A DNA stretch of 64,000 nucleotides from Bacteroidales bacterium (GTDB lineage: Bacteria > Bacteroidota > Bacteroidia > Bacteroidales > UBA10428), in the NCBI GenBank assembly GCA_016938235.1, contig JAFGVA010000058.1:1-64000 (forward strand). Direction: 5' to 3'. How positions within the stretch are numbered: the stretch's first letter is position 1; each line of letters begins with the position of its first letter. Shown here one piece after another: positions 29,683-38,274 of the stretch. A program made the translations under genes and the position numbers. The notes under the pieces are model-generated. The model saw nothing but the letters and a program-made list of their open reading frames with translations, had not been told where the DNA came from and ran no database searches.

Positions 29683-30294
29683 TTATCGCACTCCTACTCT
29701 TAAATCGTTATGATATAATTGTTTTATTTTTTCCTGAAGTATAATTCGGGCTCTTGAAAGGTTCGATTTTGAAGTACCCTCAGAAATACCCAATAAATCA
29801 GATATCTCTTTGTGGCTATATCCTTCAATGGCATAAAGGTTAAATACGGTTCTGTACTTTGGAGATAATTCTTCGATTAACAATACCATTTCTTTGGCGG
29901 TTATGGCATCTGTTATTGAGTCGAAAGAATTCTCCGAACCTTCACGCCAGCCGCCATCCTGAATATTTATTATGGTATACTGTACACGATATTTTTCAAG
30001 GGCAGTATTAACAAAAATCCGGCGCATCCAACCTTCGAAAGAACCTTTAAATTCAAACTGATGAATTTTTTCAAAAGTTTTCAAAAAGCCTTCCTGCAGA
30101 ATATCCTGGGCATCGTCCCTGTTTCCTGCATACCTCAGGCAAATACCAAACATCTTCGAGCCCATTAAGTCATATAAGTCTTTCTGGGCACGAATATCTT
30201 TTTGTTGGCAGCCAACAACAATATTTTCAAGCTTATCATTCAAGGCCTGAACATTATTCTTCAAAGTTAAAATAATCCTACCTTTTTCCTCCAA
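29683..30294 (-). CDS. ECF RNA polymerase sigma factor
   Basis: A 203-residue sigma-70 family protein of the ECF type. Region 2 (DAQDILQEGFLKTFEKIHQFEFKG, then WMRRIFVN) and region 4 (LSPKYRTVFNLYAIEGYSHKEISDLLGISEGTSKSNLSRAR) are clear; the C-terminus is short. The start is uncertain by up to about 15 residues. It is co-transcribed with the downstream barrel-bearing anti-sigma protein, which should hold it inactive until an envelope signal arrives. No typical TAnnTTTG is visible upstream, which would fit autoregulation from an ECF-specific promoter. Confidence 0.92.
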   Translation of the reverse strand: MEEKGRIILTLKNNVQALNDKLENIVVGCQQKDIRAQKDLYDLMGSKMFGICLRYAGNRDDAQDILQEGFLKTFEKIHQFEFKGSFEGWMRRIFVNTALEKYRVQYTIINIQDGGWREGSENSFDSITDAITAKEMVLLIEELSPKYRTVFNLYAIEGYSHKEISDLLGISEGTSKSNLSRARIILQEKIKQLYHNDLRVGVR

Positions 30295-30535
30295 TTTCTC
30301 TCAGTATTGTTGTTAGCTTGTATAAGATGCAAAACACAGGCCGATGGTTGCGTCAGATCTGGTTTTTCTTTTAATATTTTCCTTAAAGGTTTATATTATT
30401 TGGTATAATTATTGAAGTTACAGATAATTAAGAATTACTGGTTTTATTCTTTTTTTGACTTATTAATAAAATTTTTATAACCAGCTTTTCGTTGATATTG
30501 CATCTATTATAACCAAAACCCTTAGTTGAACCAAG

Positions 30536-30712
30536 ATGAAACGCATAACAATTCTCATTTTTACATTTATAGCCGGCATTGTATTTCTGGCTGAAGTATT
30601 CTCAAAATCCAGTCTATCTGCAAAGCATAAGGTATCTTCCGACTATGCTGAACAGGATTCTGTATCTGCTGATAGTAGTGCCGAATCTTTACAGGTTGTA
30701 TTGTACAGATAA
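30536..30712 (+). CDS. small exported protein, 58 residues
   Basis: An ATG at 30536 opens a 58-codon frame ending TAA at 30710-30712. The N-terminus MKRITILIFTFIAGIVFLAEVFS is a convincing signal peptide or anchor, and the rest is Ser/Ala/Asp-rich (DSVSADSSAES). It is shorter than common gene-calling limits. It is divergent from the ECF sigma gene and 160 bases ahead of the export operon. Function unknown; a role in envelope stress is only suggested by position. Confidence 0.55.
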   Translation: MKRITILIFTFIAGIVFLAEVFSKSSLSAKHKVSSDYAEQDSVSADSSAESLQVVLYR

Positions 30713-30745
30713 GGACAATTTTTATCGTTCATTTTCGTACACTCG

Positions 30746-30763
30746 TTGTTCTAATTGGTACAA
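30746..30763 (+). promoter_or_regulatory. imperfect dyad upstream of the sigma-54 promoter
   Basis: TTGT-TC (30746-30751) and GG-TACAA (30757-30763) form an imperfect inverted repeat about 70-80 bases upstream of the -24 element, the distance at which sigma-54 activators usually bind. Confidence 0.3.
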
Positions 30764-30829
30764 GCTGTTTAAGTCTCAGGAGTGGCTAACAAGTCATATT
30801 GTTCATTAAATCAACACAATACAATATTG

Positions 30830-30844
30830 TGGCACGCTCCTTGT
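30830..30844 (+). promoter_or_regulatory. sigma-54 (RpoN) -24/-12 promoter of the export operon
   Basis: TGGCACG (30830-30836), four bases, then TTGT (30841-30844) matches the consensus TGGCACG-N4-TTGC at all but the final base, with correct spacing. Transcription would start near 30856, 18 bases before the first ATG of the operon. No TAnnTTTG element competes in this stretch. Confidence 0.75.
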
Positions 30845-30873
30845 TTAATTATCAAAACATAATTTTATACACA

Positions 30874-31569
30874 ATGGTTGAAATATCAGGATTACATAAG
30901 TCTTATATTACCGGAACAAATAGTCTTCACGTTTTAAAGGGCATTGACCTTACAATTGAAGCCGGAGAGATGGTTTCGATAATGGGGTCATCAGGATCTG
31001 GTAAGTCTACACTACTGAATGTAATAGGAATATTAGATGGTTACGATAAAGGCGAATATAATCTAAACGGAAAAGTGATTCGTGATTTATCAGAGAAACA
31101 AGCTGCGTGGTACAGAAATCAGATGATTGGCTTTGTTTTTCAGTCATTTAATCTGATTTCCTTTAAAAATGCGCTGGAAAATGTTGCATTGCCACTCTAC
31201 TATCAGAAAATACCTCGTAGAAAAAGAAACAAAATAGCCGCCGAATACCTTGAAAAGGTTGGTTTATTGGATTGGGCAACCCATTTGCCCAGCGAATTAT
31301 CCGGTGGTCAAAAACAACGAATTGCCATTGCAAGAGCGCTGATCTCAAATCCCAAAGTAATTCTTGCCGACGAACCTACCGGAGCTTTAGATACACAGAC
31401 CTCCTATGAGGTTATGGAACTTTTTAAGGAAATTAACGATTCCGGTATTACCATGATAATTGTAACTCACGAAAAGGATATATCTGAGCGGACTAAGCGT
31501 ATTATCCATTTAAAAGATGGTTTTATTGAAAAGGAGTACAAAACTAAATTAAGTCTGAACTATGCTTGA
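30874..31569 (+). CDS. ABC transporter ATP-binding protein, MacB/LolD type
   Basis: A 231-residue ATPase starting MVEISGLHKSY; an upstream in-frame ATG at 30799 lies within the promoter region and is rejected. Walker A GSSGSGKSTLLN, signature LSGGQKQRIAIARAL and Walker B VILADEPTGALD are complete. It belongs to the MacB/LolD/FtsE group that powers mechanotransmission transporters. The last eight bases overlap the first permease gene, so the two are translationally coupled. Confidence 0.92.
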   Translation: MVEISGLHKSYITGTNSLHVLKGIDLTIEAGEMVSIMGSSGSGKSTLLNVIGILDGYDKGEYNLNGKVIRDLSEKQAAWYRNQMIGFVFQSFNLISFKNALENVALPLYYQKIPRRKRNKIAAEYLEKVGLLDWATHLPSELSGGQKQRIAIARALISNPKVILADEPTGALDTQTSYEVMELFKEINDSGITMIIVTHEKDISERTKRIIHLKDGFIEKEYKTKLSLNYA

Positions 31570-32791
31570 TCTGGGCGTTTGGCAGGAAATTTTTAGTACC
31601 ATGGGCAAAAACAAGCTCAGGACTTTTCTAACCAGTTTTAGTGTGTTCTGGGGTATATTTATCCTGATGATTCTTTTGGGTTCAGGCAACGGACTGAAAA
31701 AAGGTGTGATGCATAACTTTAGCGATGCTACCAATAGTGTATGGATGTGGGGAGGAATGACCAGCATGGCACATGAAGGACTTAACAGCGGCAGGGCTAT
31801 TGAATTTAAAAATGACGATCTTGAGATTCTTGACAGAGGCTTTGATGAACTTGAGAATTTGTCAGGAAGAATTGGCCTTTGGGGCGGTGAATATCATACA
31901 AACTACAAGAATGAATATGGTGATTTTGGTATACAGGCTATTATGCCCGGTCACCAGGTAACAGAAAATATTAAACCCATGTCGGGCAGATTACTTAATC
32001 AGCTTGATATGGATAAATTCCGCAAAGTAACAGTTATTGGGAGAATTGTTCAGGAGCGGCTTTTTAAAAATGAAGATCCGATAGGTAAATATGTAAATAT
32101 AAATGGCATGCCCTTTCTTGTTGTAGGTGTATTCGATGACGTACACGAAGGGGAGACCGAAAGATTATATATACCGCTTACGGTTGCACAGAAAACATTC
32201 AGACCAGGTACTGCTGTTAATACTATAACCTTTACAACCGGAAATGCTACAGTTGCTGAAAGTGAAGTCCTTATTGAAGAAATAAAACAAAAACTGGCAA
32301 AGAAGCACGGTTTCAATGTGGAAGATCAAAGTGCCATGGGAGCATGGAATGCCCTTAAAGAATACAAGCAAATGCTTTCCCTTTTTAATGGCATAAATAT
32401 TTTCGTCGGCATCATAGGTATTTTTACTTTGATAGCAGGCCTTGTTGGAGTGAGTAACATAATGCTGATTGTAGTTAAAGAAAGAACCAAAGAAATAGGT
32501 ATTCGGAAAGCCATTGGCGCTACTCCAGGGTCGATAATTGGCCTGGTTATACTTGAATCGCTGGTAATTACCGCAGTAGCCGGATACCTTGGCTTGCTTT
32601 GTGGTATTGGGTTGCTTGAATTTATTGCGAGCAAAATGCCGGCATCAGACTTTTTCAGAAATCCCGGAGTCGATTTCAGAGTAGCTATTGGTGCAGCATT
32701 AATGGTTGTGCTGGCCGGAGTAATTGCCGGATTTGTGCCTGCCCGACGAGCAGCAAAGATTAAACCCATAATTGCTTTAAGAGACGAATAA
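31562..32791 (+). CDS. MacB-like ABC permease, first paralogue
   Basis: A 409-residue permease of the FtsX/MacB family: one helix near residues 18-40 (FLTSFSVFWGIFILMILLGSG), a large periplasmic MacB_PCD-type domain (about 43-275), then three helices (NIFVGIIGIFTLIAGLVGVSNIML, IIGLVILESLVITAVAGYLGLL, VAIGAALMVVLAGVIAGFVP). The family motif VKERTKEIGIRKAIGATP follows the second helix. Its ATPase is encoded separately just upstream. It likely acts with the second permease as a heterodimer. Confidence 0.9.
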   Translation: MLDLGVWQEIFSTMGKNKLRTFLTSFSVFWGIFILMILLGSGNGLKKGVMHNFSDATNSVWMWGGMTSMAHEGLNSGRAIEFKNDDLEILDRGFDELENLSGRIGLWGGEYHTNYKNEYGDFGIQAIMPGHQVTENIKPMSGRLLNQLDMDKFRKVTVIGRIVQERLFKNEDPIGKYVNINGMPFLVVGVFDDVHEGETERLYIPLTVAQKTFRPGTAVNTITFTTGNATVAESEVLIEEIKQKLAKKHGFNVEDQSAMGAWNALKEYKQMLSLFNGINIFVGIIGIFTLIAGLVGVSNIMLIVVKERTKEIGIRKAIGATPGSIIGLVILESLVITAVAGYLGLLCGIGLLEFIASKMPASDFFRNPGVDFRVAIGAALMVVLAGVIAGFVPARRAAKIKPIIALRDE

Positions 32792-32804
32792 AACCCTGGG
32801 AACC

Positions 32805-34064
32805 ATGATAGATATTGATAAATGGCAAGAAATATTTCATACGCTGCGGCACAATAAGCTGCGAACATTTCTAACAGCTTTTGGCGTGTTTTGGGGTATT
32901 TTTATGCTTGTAATAATGCTCGGAGCAGGAACAGGCCTTGAGAATGCAGTTTATTCCAACATGGGCGACTTTGCCAAGAACAGCATGTTTATCTGGGCGC
33001 AGAAAACTACTATGCCGTATAAGGGGTTTCCCAGAAACCGGTGGTATCAATTTACTTACGATGATTTACATTCATTAAAACGCAATATTCCCGAAATTGA
33101 CATCATTGCTCCAACAGTAAATGGCGGTGGATTTCGTTCATCAACACTTATTGTAAACGGAATAAGAAAAGGAAGTTTTGAGGTATTTGGCAAGGTACAG
33201 GAGGAAGATTTAATTGATCCGGTCGATATAGAATACGGTCGATTTTTGAATGAATTTGATTTGCGAGAAAAACGAAAGGTTGTTGTGTTGGGATACCGGG
33301 CCTACGAAGAACTTTTTGCCAAAGGTGAGGATCCGACAAATAAATTCGTCAGAATAAACGGAATATACTTCCAGGTTATTGGTGCATTTAAATCGAAACA
33401 TACCGGCAGATGGGGAGAAAATCAAAACTCTGAGGTATATATTCCTTTCTCAACAGCCCAACAGGTTTATAATTACGCCGACAAGGTTGACCATTTTTCA
33501 ATTGTGGTGAAACCACAATACCAGGTGGTGGATATTGAACCTAAAGTGATGGCAATTCTTGCAAAGAATCATAATTTACACCCTGATGATAAAGGGGCTT
33601 TTGGTTACAACAATGTGGGCGAAGAATTTAAAAAGATGAATGGATTGTTCCTGGGAATTCGCGGGTTAATCTGGATAGTTGGAATCGGAACCTTACTTGC
33701 GGGTATTATTGGTGTAAGCAATATCATGCTTATAATAATCCGTGAACGAACAAGCGAATTCGGAATTAAACGAGCTATTGGAGCAACCCCATGGAAGGTT
33801 ATTACCACTGTAATATCGGAGTCGCTTTTTCTTACCATACTTGCCGGAAATGCAGGTTTAATGTTTGGGGTTTTTATTATTGAAATGGTAAATAAAGCTC
33901 TGCAGAACAGCGATGGTGAAATGTTTCAGAATCCTGAAGTTGATTTCAGCTTAGCCATTACAGCACTTTGTGTCATAATATTTTCGGGTCTGTTGGCCGG
34001 ATTAATACCCTCGAAGAGAGCAGTATCAATTAAGCCTATAGAAGCAATAAGAACAGAAAATTAG
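32805..34064 (+). CDS. MacB-like ABC permease, second paralogue
   Basis: A 419-residue paralogue of the preceding permease, with the same four-helix layout and the motif IRERTSEFGIKRAIGATPW. Both start with a similar WQEIF...NKLRTFLT segment, showing gene duplication. Two non-identical permeases with one ATPase suggest a heteromeric exporter in place of the MacB homodimer. Substrate unknown; candidates include peptides, lipids or antibiotics. Confidence 0.9.
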   Translation: MIDIDKWQEIFHTLRHNKLRTFLTAFGVFWGIFMLVIMLGAGTGLENAVYSNMGDFAKNSMFIWAQKTTMPYKGFPRNRWYQFTYDDLHSLKRNIPEIDIIAPTVNGGGFRSSTLIVNGIRKGSFEVFGKVQEEDLIDPVDIEYGRFLNEFDLREKRKVVVLGYRAYEELFAKGEDPTNKFVRINGIYFQVIGAFKSKHTGRWGENQNSEVYIPFSTAQQVYNYADKVDHFSIVVKPQYQVVDIEPKVMAILAKNHNLHPDDKGAFGYNNVGEEFKKMNGLFLGIRGLIWIVGIGTLLAGIIGVSNIMLIIIRERTSEFGIKRAIGATPWKVITTVISESLFLTILAGNAGLMFGVFIIEMVNKALQNSDGEMFQNPEVDFSLAITALCVIIFSGLLAGLIPSKRAVSIKPIEAIRTEN

Positions 34065-34081
34065 AATAAATACTATAAACC

Positions 34082-35203
34082 ATGAAAAAAGTTATCAGAA
34101 TTGCCGTATTAGTACTTTTTGTTGTACTTGTCGTATATGGATTCTTTTATTTGTACAAAAAATCTAAAGTTAAGGACGTAATATACGAAACTAAAAACCC
34201 TACAGTTGAAACTATTATTAAGAAAACTGTTGCAACGGGTAAAGTTACTCCACGTAAGGAGATTGCTATTAAGCCACAGGTTTCAGGAATTGTTGAAGAG
34301 CTCTATATCGAAGCCGGAGACATTGTTAAAAAGGGTGACCTGCTGGCCAAAGTTAAAATTATACCGGATATGGTTTCGCTTAATGCTGCCGAATCGAGAC
34401 TTAATAAAGCAAATATTCGGTTAGATGATTCTAAACTTATCTATGATCGACAGCTAAAAGTTTTTGAACAGGGTGTGATTCCTGAGGCTGAATTTCAAAG
34501 GTATCGTCTTGATTATAAAAGTGCCCAGGAAGAAGTTGAAGCCGCTGAGAACAACCTGGCTCTGATTAAAGAAGGAATAACTAAAAAAGCAGGCCAGATA
34601 ACCAATACACTTATTCGTTCTACCATAGAAGGTATGGTATTGGACGTTCCTGTTGAGGTTGGCACTTCTGTTATTCAGACAAATACCTTTAACGAAGGAA
34701 GCACAATAGCTTCAATTGCCGACATGGGTGAAATGATCTTCGAAGGCAAAATTGATGAAACTGAGGTGGGAAAGATTAAAGAAGGAATGAAGCTCGAATT
34801 AACTATTGGAGCTATTGAGGAAGAAAAATTTGAGGCATTCCTCGAGTATATCTCACCAAAAGGTGTCGAGGAAAACGGTGCTGTTCAGTTTGAAATAAAG
34901 GCAAAAGTTAATCTGTCTGAAAGCAACTTTATACGCGCCGGTTACAGTGCCAATGCCAATATTGTTTTGGAACGTCGTGACAGCGTAATGGCTGTGGCCG
35001 AATCGTTAATAAAATTTGAGGAGGAAAATAAAGATTCTATTTATGTTGAAGTAGAAACCGAACCACAGGTTTTTGAAAAAAGATACATAAAAACCGGCCT
35101 TTCAGACGGCATAAACATTGAGATTCTTGACGGACTTTCTTTTGAAGACAAACTCAAAGGTGGAGAGAAACAAGAAGAAAAACCTGAAAAGAAACAGGGA
35201 TAA
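34082..35203 (+). CDS. HlyD/MacA-type periplasmic adaptor
   Basis: A 373-residue membrane-fusion protein: one N-terminal helix (6-27), a lipoyl half-motif (AIKPQVSGIVEELYIEAGDIVKKGDLLAKV), a coiled-coil hairpin (about 95-165), then beta-barrel domains. It ends with a Lys/Glu-rich tail (KGGEKQEEKPEKKQG). It should link the permeases to an outer-membrane channel, but no TolC homologue is encoded in the operon. It is the last gene, followed by two hairpins. Confidence 0.9.
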   Translation: MKKVIRIAVLVLFVVLVVYGFFYLYKKSKVKDVIYETKNPTVETIIKKTVATGKVTPRKEIAIKPQVSGIVEELYIEAGDIVKKGDLLAKVKIIPDMVSLNAAESRLNKANIRLDDSKLIYDRQLKVFEQGVIPEAEFQRYRLDYKSAQEEVEAAENNLALIKEGITKKAGQITNTLIRSTIEGMVLDVPVEVGTSVIQTNTFNEGSTIASIADMGEMIFEGKIDETEVGKIKEGMKLELTIGAIEEEKFEAFLEYISPKGVEENGAVQFEIKAKVNLSESNFIRAGYSANANIVLERRDSVMAVAESLIKFEEENKDSIYVEVETEPQVFEKRYIKTGLSDGINIEILDGLSFEDKLKGGEKQEEKPEKKQG

Positions 35204-35221
35204 TAATGAAGCATGATTCAT

Positions 35222-35246
35222 GAACTACAGTTCTTGTAGTTCTTTT
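35222..35246 (+). terminator. terminator of the export operon
   Basis: GAACTACA (35222-35229) pairs with TGTAGTTC (35235-35242), followed by TTTT. Confidence 0.55.
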
Positions 35247-35267
35247 CATAGATTAGGTTTTAGGTAA

Positions 35268-35295
35268 GAAAAGCTGCCATTATTGGCAGCTTTTC
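35268..35295. terminator. bidirectional terminator between convergent genes
   Basis: GAAAAGCTGCCA (35268-35279) and TGGCAGCTTTTC (35284-35295) form a perfect 12-bp stem with a 4-base loop; the A and T tracts at the stem ends allow termination in both directions (export operon and SDR gene). Confidence 0.7.
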
Positions 35296-35313
35296 AATTT
35301 AATGCGTGATTAA

Positions 35314-36060
35314 TTATTGCTTATAAAAATTTGTTGCTGAAGCCTGTGCCGAAGGCAAAATAATACTGTCGGCAATATTTACATGTCGCGGCCTTGAAAC
35401 TATAAAATATATCAGGTCGGCAATATCTTCTGCCAGCAGTGGTTCAAATCCTTCATAAACCTTATCGGCGCGTTCTTTATCGCCTTTGAACCTTACTGTT
35501 GAAAATTCGGTATTTACTGCTCCCGGACTAACCAATGAGACTTTAATACCGGTGCCCAGCAAATCTTGCCGCAGACCGTTATTGAAACCATCTACTGCAT
35601 GTTTAGATGCACAATATGCATTTCCTTTTAAATAAGCTTCCTTACCGGCAATGCTGCTTATATTTACAATGTGTCCTTTCTTGTTTCGAATCATGTATGG
35701 GAGTACTGCCTTAGTTACATACATAAGCCCTTTAACATTAATATCAATCATAGCCTCCCAGTCATCCAGACTGGCATCCTGGGCAAGGTCAAGTCCGTGG
35801 GCATTACCTGCATTATTCAAAACAATATCGATGTTCTTCCATTCTTCAGGAAGGGAATTAATTTTTTCAAAAACATGCTTTCGGTCAGTAACATCAAAAA
35901 CAAGTTTAATTGTTTTCACTCTACCCGAAATTTCATTTTCGAGCGCCACTAACCTGCTGTTTCGTCGGCCGCAAAGTATTAAATCAATATGGTTTTCTGC
36001 AAATATTCTGGCAGTGGCATAACCAATGCCTGAACTGGCTCCGGTAACTAAAGCAATCAT
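35314..36060 (-). CDS. short-chain dehydrogenase/reductase (YdfG-like)
   Basis: A 248-residue classical SDR. TGASSGIG (6-13) binds the cofactor, NNAG is at 82-85, and the catalytic set Ser136-Tyr149-Lys153 is intact with normal spacing. Arg-rich CGRRNSR after the second strand suggests NADP(H). The sequence resembles the serine/3-hydroxy acid dehydrogenase YdfG group, but the substrate cannot be fixed from sequence. It overlaps no neighbour and shares the intergenic region with ppk1, which is transcribed divergently. Confidence 0.85.
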   Translation of the reverse strand: MIALVTGASSGIGYATARIFAENHIDLILCGRRNSRLVALENEISGRVKTIKLVFDVTDRKHVFEKINSLPEEWKNIDIVLNNAGNAHGLDLAQDASLDDWEAMIDINVKGLMYVTKAVLPYMIRNKKGHIVNISSIAGKEAYLKGNAYCASKHAVDGFNNGLRQDLLGTGIKVSLVSPGAVNTEFSTVRFKGDKERADKVYEGFEPLLAEDIADLIYFIVSRPRHVNIADSIILPSAQASATNFYKQ

Positions 36061-36117
36061 ACGCTGTTTTTCTTACGAATATAAGGAGGTTTTCATCCTG
36101 AACAGAGAAATAAGCAT

Positions 36118-36125
36118 TATTTTTG
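36118..36125 (+). promoter_or_regulatory. -7 element of ppk1
   Basis: TATTTTTG matches TAnnTTTG exactly. Transcription would begin near 36132, which supports the ATG at 36144 as the ppk1 start over the TTG at 36123. Confidence 0.5.
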
Positions 36126-36143
36126 CTTCTAAAATTCCATCAA

Positions 36144-38186
36144 ATGATTGAAAATAATTACAGGAGCAAAGAGGTTAGTTGGTTGTACTTTAACGAACGT
36201 TTATTGCAAGAAGCAGAAAGAGAATCTGTTCCGCTTATTGAAAGAATAAAGTTCCTGGGGATATATTCCAACAATCTGGATGAATTTTTCAGAGTACGTG
36301 TAGCTATTTTAAAAAGGCTTGCTAAAGATGGCAAGAATCCAAGACTTGACGGAGGATATCCTTCAGATTTCCTCAAAGAAATCCAGCGTTTGGTGATAAA
36401 ACAAAGAGACAGGTTTAACAGAATTTTTGATCATCTGTTAGCTAAGCTGCAGGAGAATAATATATTTCTGCTAAATGAAAAGCAACTGAATGATGAGCAG
36501 GGTGAATTTGTTTCGAGTTATTTCACTGAGAAAGTCAGGCCCAGACTGGTTCCATATATTATTACAAAAGAACGTGATCTGCCAGATTTAAAAGATAGTG
36601 ATATTTTCTTTGCAATTCAGCTTAAGAATTCCAGGGAAAAGAAAAGCGTATACGCTGTTCTTGAAATTCCCTCTGAATTAGGAAGATTTGTGCAATTGCC
36701 TTCCGACGGGAACAAACATTATTTAATACTACTCGATGATGTAATCAGGTATAGCCTGAGAGACATTTTTTACATGTTCGAGTTTGATAAGATTGCAGCA
36801 TATACCATTAAGCTTTCGCGCGATGCCGAAATGAATATCGACGATGAAATGTCGGAAAACTATGTTGATAGAATTTCGCATGCTCTTGAAAAAAGGAAAG
36901 AAGCATTACCTGTCAGGTTTGTATGCGACAGTGATTTACCCGAAGATTTTTTAAAAGTATTATTAAAGAAACTTCATTTTTCGAAAGAAGATGTGGTACT
37001 AAAAGGAGGAAGATATCATAACCATAAAGATTTCATGGGATTTCCCAAACTGGGGTCTAAAAGCCTGGTTTACCCCGATATGCCTCCTATTCCGCATAAA
37101 GATTTTATACCCGGAAAAACCTTTATATCCATTATTAAAGAGAAGGATATTCTTTTTCATTTTCCCTATCATTCTTTCCTGAATTTTATAAATTTTTTGC
37201 AGGAGGTATCTATCGATCCTAAGGTTAGAAGCATACAAATTACTATTTACCGGCTCGCAAAATCTTCGAGTGTTATTAATGCTTTGCTTAGTGCTGCCCG
37301 AAACGGCAAAAAGGTAACAGCCATATTTGAATTACAGGCCCGATTCGACGAGAAAGCCAATATTGAATGGGCAAACAGGCTAAGAAGTGTTGGTGTAAAG
37401 GTAATATATGGTATTCCGGCACTTAAGGTTCACAGTAAATTATGTTTGATTGAGAGAAAAGAAAATCGCTCTGTTGTAAAATATGCCTGTATTGGCACAG
37501 GAAATTTCAATGAAGATTCGGCCAAAGTATTCAGCGACAGTTTGTTAATGACTTCTCATAAAGAAATTGCCAGGGAAGTATCCAATGTATTCAGATTTTT
37601 AAATCTGAATTACAAGTCATCGCGATACAGCCATTTATTGTTGGCACCCTTCTCATTGCGAACAAAATTTTCGCGTCTTATTCAAAACGAGATAAATAAT
37701 GCCAGGGCAGGCAAACCGGCATACGTTTATATTAAAGTAAACAACCTGGCCGATCCGCTGGTTATTCGCAAGTTATACAGGGCAAAAAGCGTAGGTGTCG
37801 AGGTAAGGCTCAATGTCAGGGGAATGTTTTCTCTTATTCCAACTTTTGATACTCGTGAAAATACAATTCCTGCCATTGCAATTATCGACAGGTTTTTAGA
37901 ACATGCCAGAATGTATATATTCTGCAATAACAACAAACCAAAAGTGTATATTTCGTCGGCAGACCTGATGGCCAGGAACCTTGACAGACGCGCAGAAGTG
38001 GCGTGTCCGATTTATGCTTCAGAATTAAAAGAAGAACTGATTGAGATGTTTAATATTCAGTGGAAAGATAATTGTGCAGCCAGAATACTTGATAATAAAC
38101 TGTCAAACAAAATGGTAGTTCAGGATACTGGTGCAACTCACCGTTCCCAGATTGAAATTTACAAATACCTCAAAGGGAGAAACTAA
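36144..38186 (+). CDS. ppk1: polyphosphate kinase 1
   Basis: A 680-residue enzyme that polymerises the gamma-phosphate of ATP into polyphosphate. It has the N-terminal SWLYFNERLLQEAE segment, the head domain and two phospholipase-D-like C-terminal domains. The autophosphorylated His430 lies in LKVHSKLCLI; GTGNFNEDSAKVFSD is the partner motif. Length is normal. It converges with the ppx/gppA operon, so making and breaking of polyphosphate or regulation through it are encoded back to back. Confidence 0.95.
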   Translation: MIENNYRSKEVSWLYFNERLLQEAERESVPLIERIKFLGIYSNNLDEFFRVRVAILKRLAKDGKNPRLDGGYPSDFLKEIQRLVIKQRDRFNRIFDHLLAKLQENNIFLLNEKQLNDEQGEFVSSYFTEKVRPRLVPYIITKERDLPDLKDSDIFFAIQLKNSREKKSVYAVLEIPSELGRFVQLPSDGNKHYLILLDDVIRYSLRDIFYMFEFDKIAAYTIKLSRDAEMNIDDEMSENYVDRISHALEKRKEALPVRFVCDSDLPEDFLKVLLKKLHFSKEDVVLKGGRYHNHKDFMGFPKLGSKSLVYPDMPPIPHKDFIPGKTFISIIKEKDILFHFPYHSFLNFINFLQEVSIDPKVRSIQITIYRLAKSSSVINALLSAARNGKKVTAIFELQARFDEKANIEWANRLRSVGVKVIYGIPALKVHSKLCLIERKENRSVVKYACIGTGNFNEDSAKVFSDSLLMTSHKEIAREVSNVFRFLNLNYKSSRYSHLLLAPFSLRTKFSRLIQNEINNARAGKPAYVYIKVNNLADPLVIRKLYRAKSVGVEVRLNVRGMFSLIPTFDTRENTIPAIAIIDRFLEHARMYIFCNNNKPKVYISSADLMARNLDRRAEVACPIYASELKEELIEMFNIQWKDNCAARILDNKLSNKMVVQDTGATHRSQIEIYKYLKGRN

Positions 38187-38237
38187 ACAATTTTTAACGA
38201 TTTAGTGCATAAGGTTGAGAGCATAAACAAAGTAGTT

Positions 38238-38265
38238 AAAAGCTATCACAGTTAATCAGCTTTTT
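38238..38265. terminator. weak bidirectional terminator between ppk1 and the sigma-54 activator
   Basis: AAAAGCT (38238-38244) pairs with AGCTTTT (38258-38264), with a T-run on one side and A-run on the other; the 13-base loop makes it only moderately convincing. Confidence 0.4.
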
Positions 38266-38274
38266 CAGGGTATT

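Noticed and set aside
30579-30809. 76-codon plus-strand frame overlapping the 58-residue gene
   Set aside because: It begins inside the small gene in another phase and runs into the sigma-54 promoter region; the 58-codon frame with a signal peptide is better.
36123-36143. TTG start upstream of ppk1
   Set aside because: It overlaps the -7 element; the ATG at 36144 agrees with the family start.
38187-38274. Possible missing HTH of the sigma-54 activator after a frameshift
   Set aside because: The gap is only 88 bases, has stops in all frames on that strand, and cannot encode a Fis domain.
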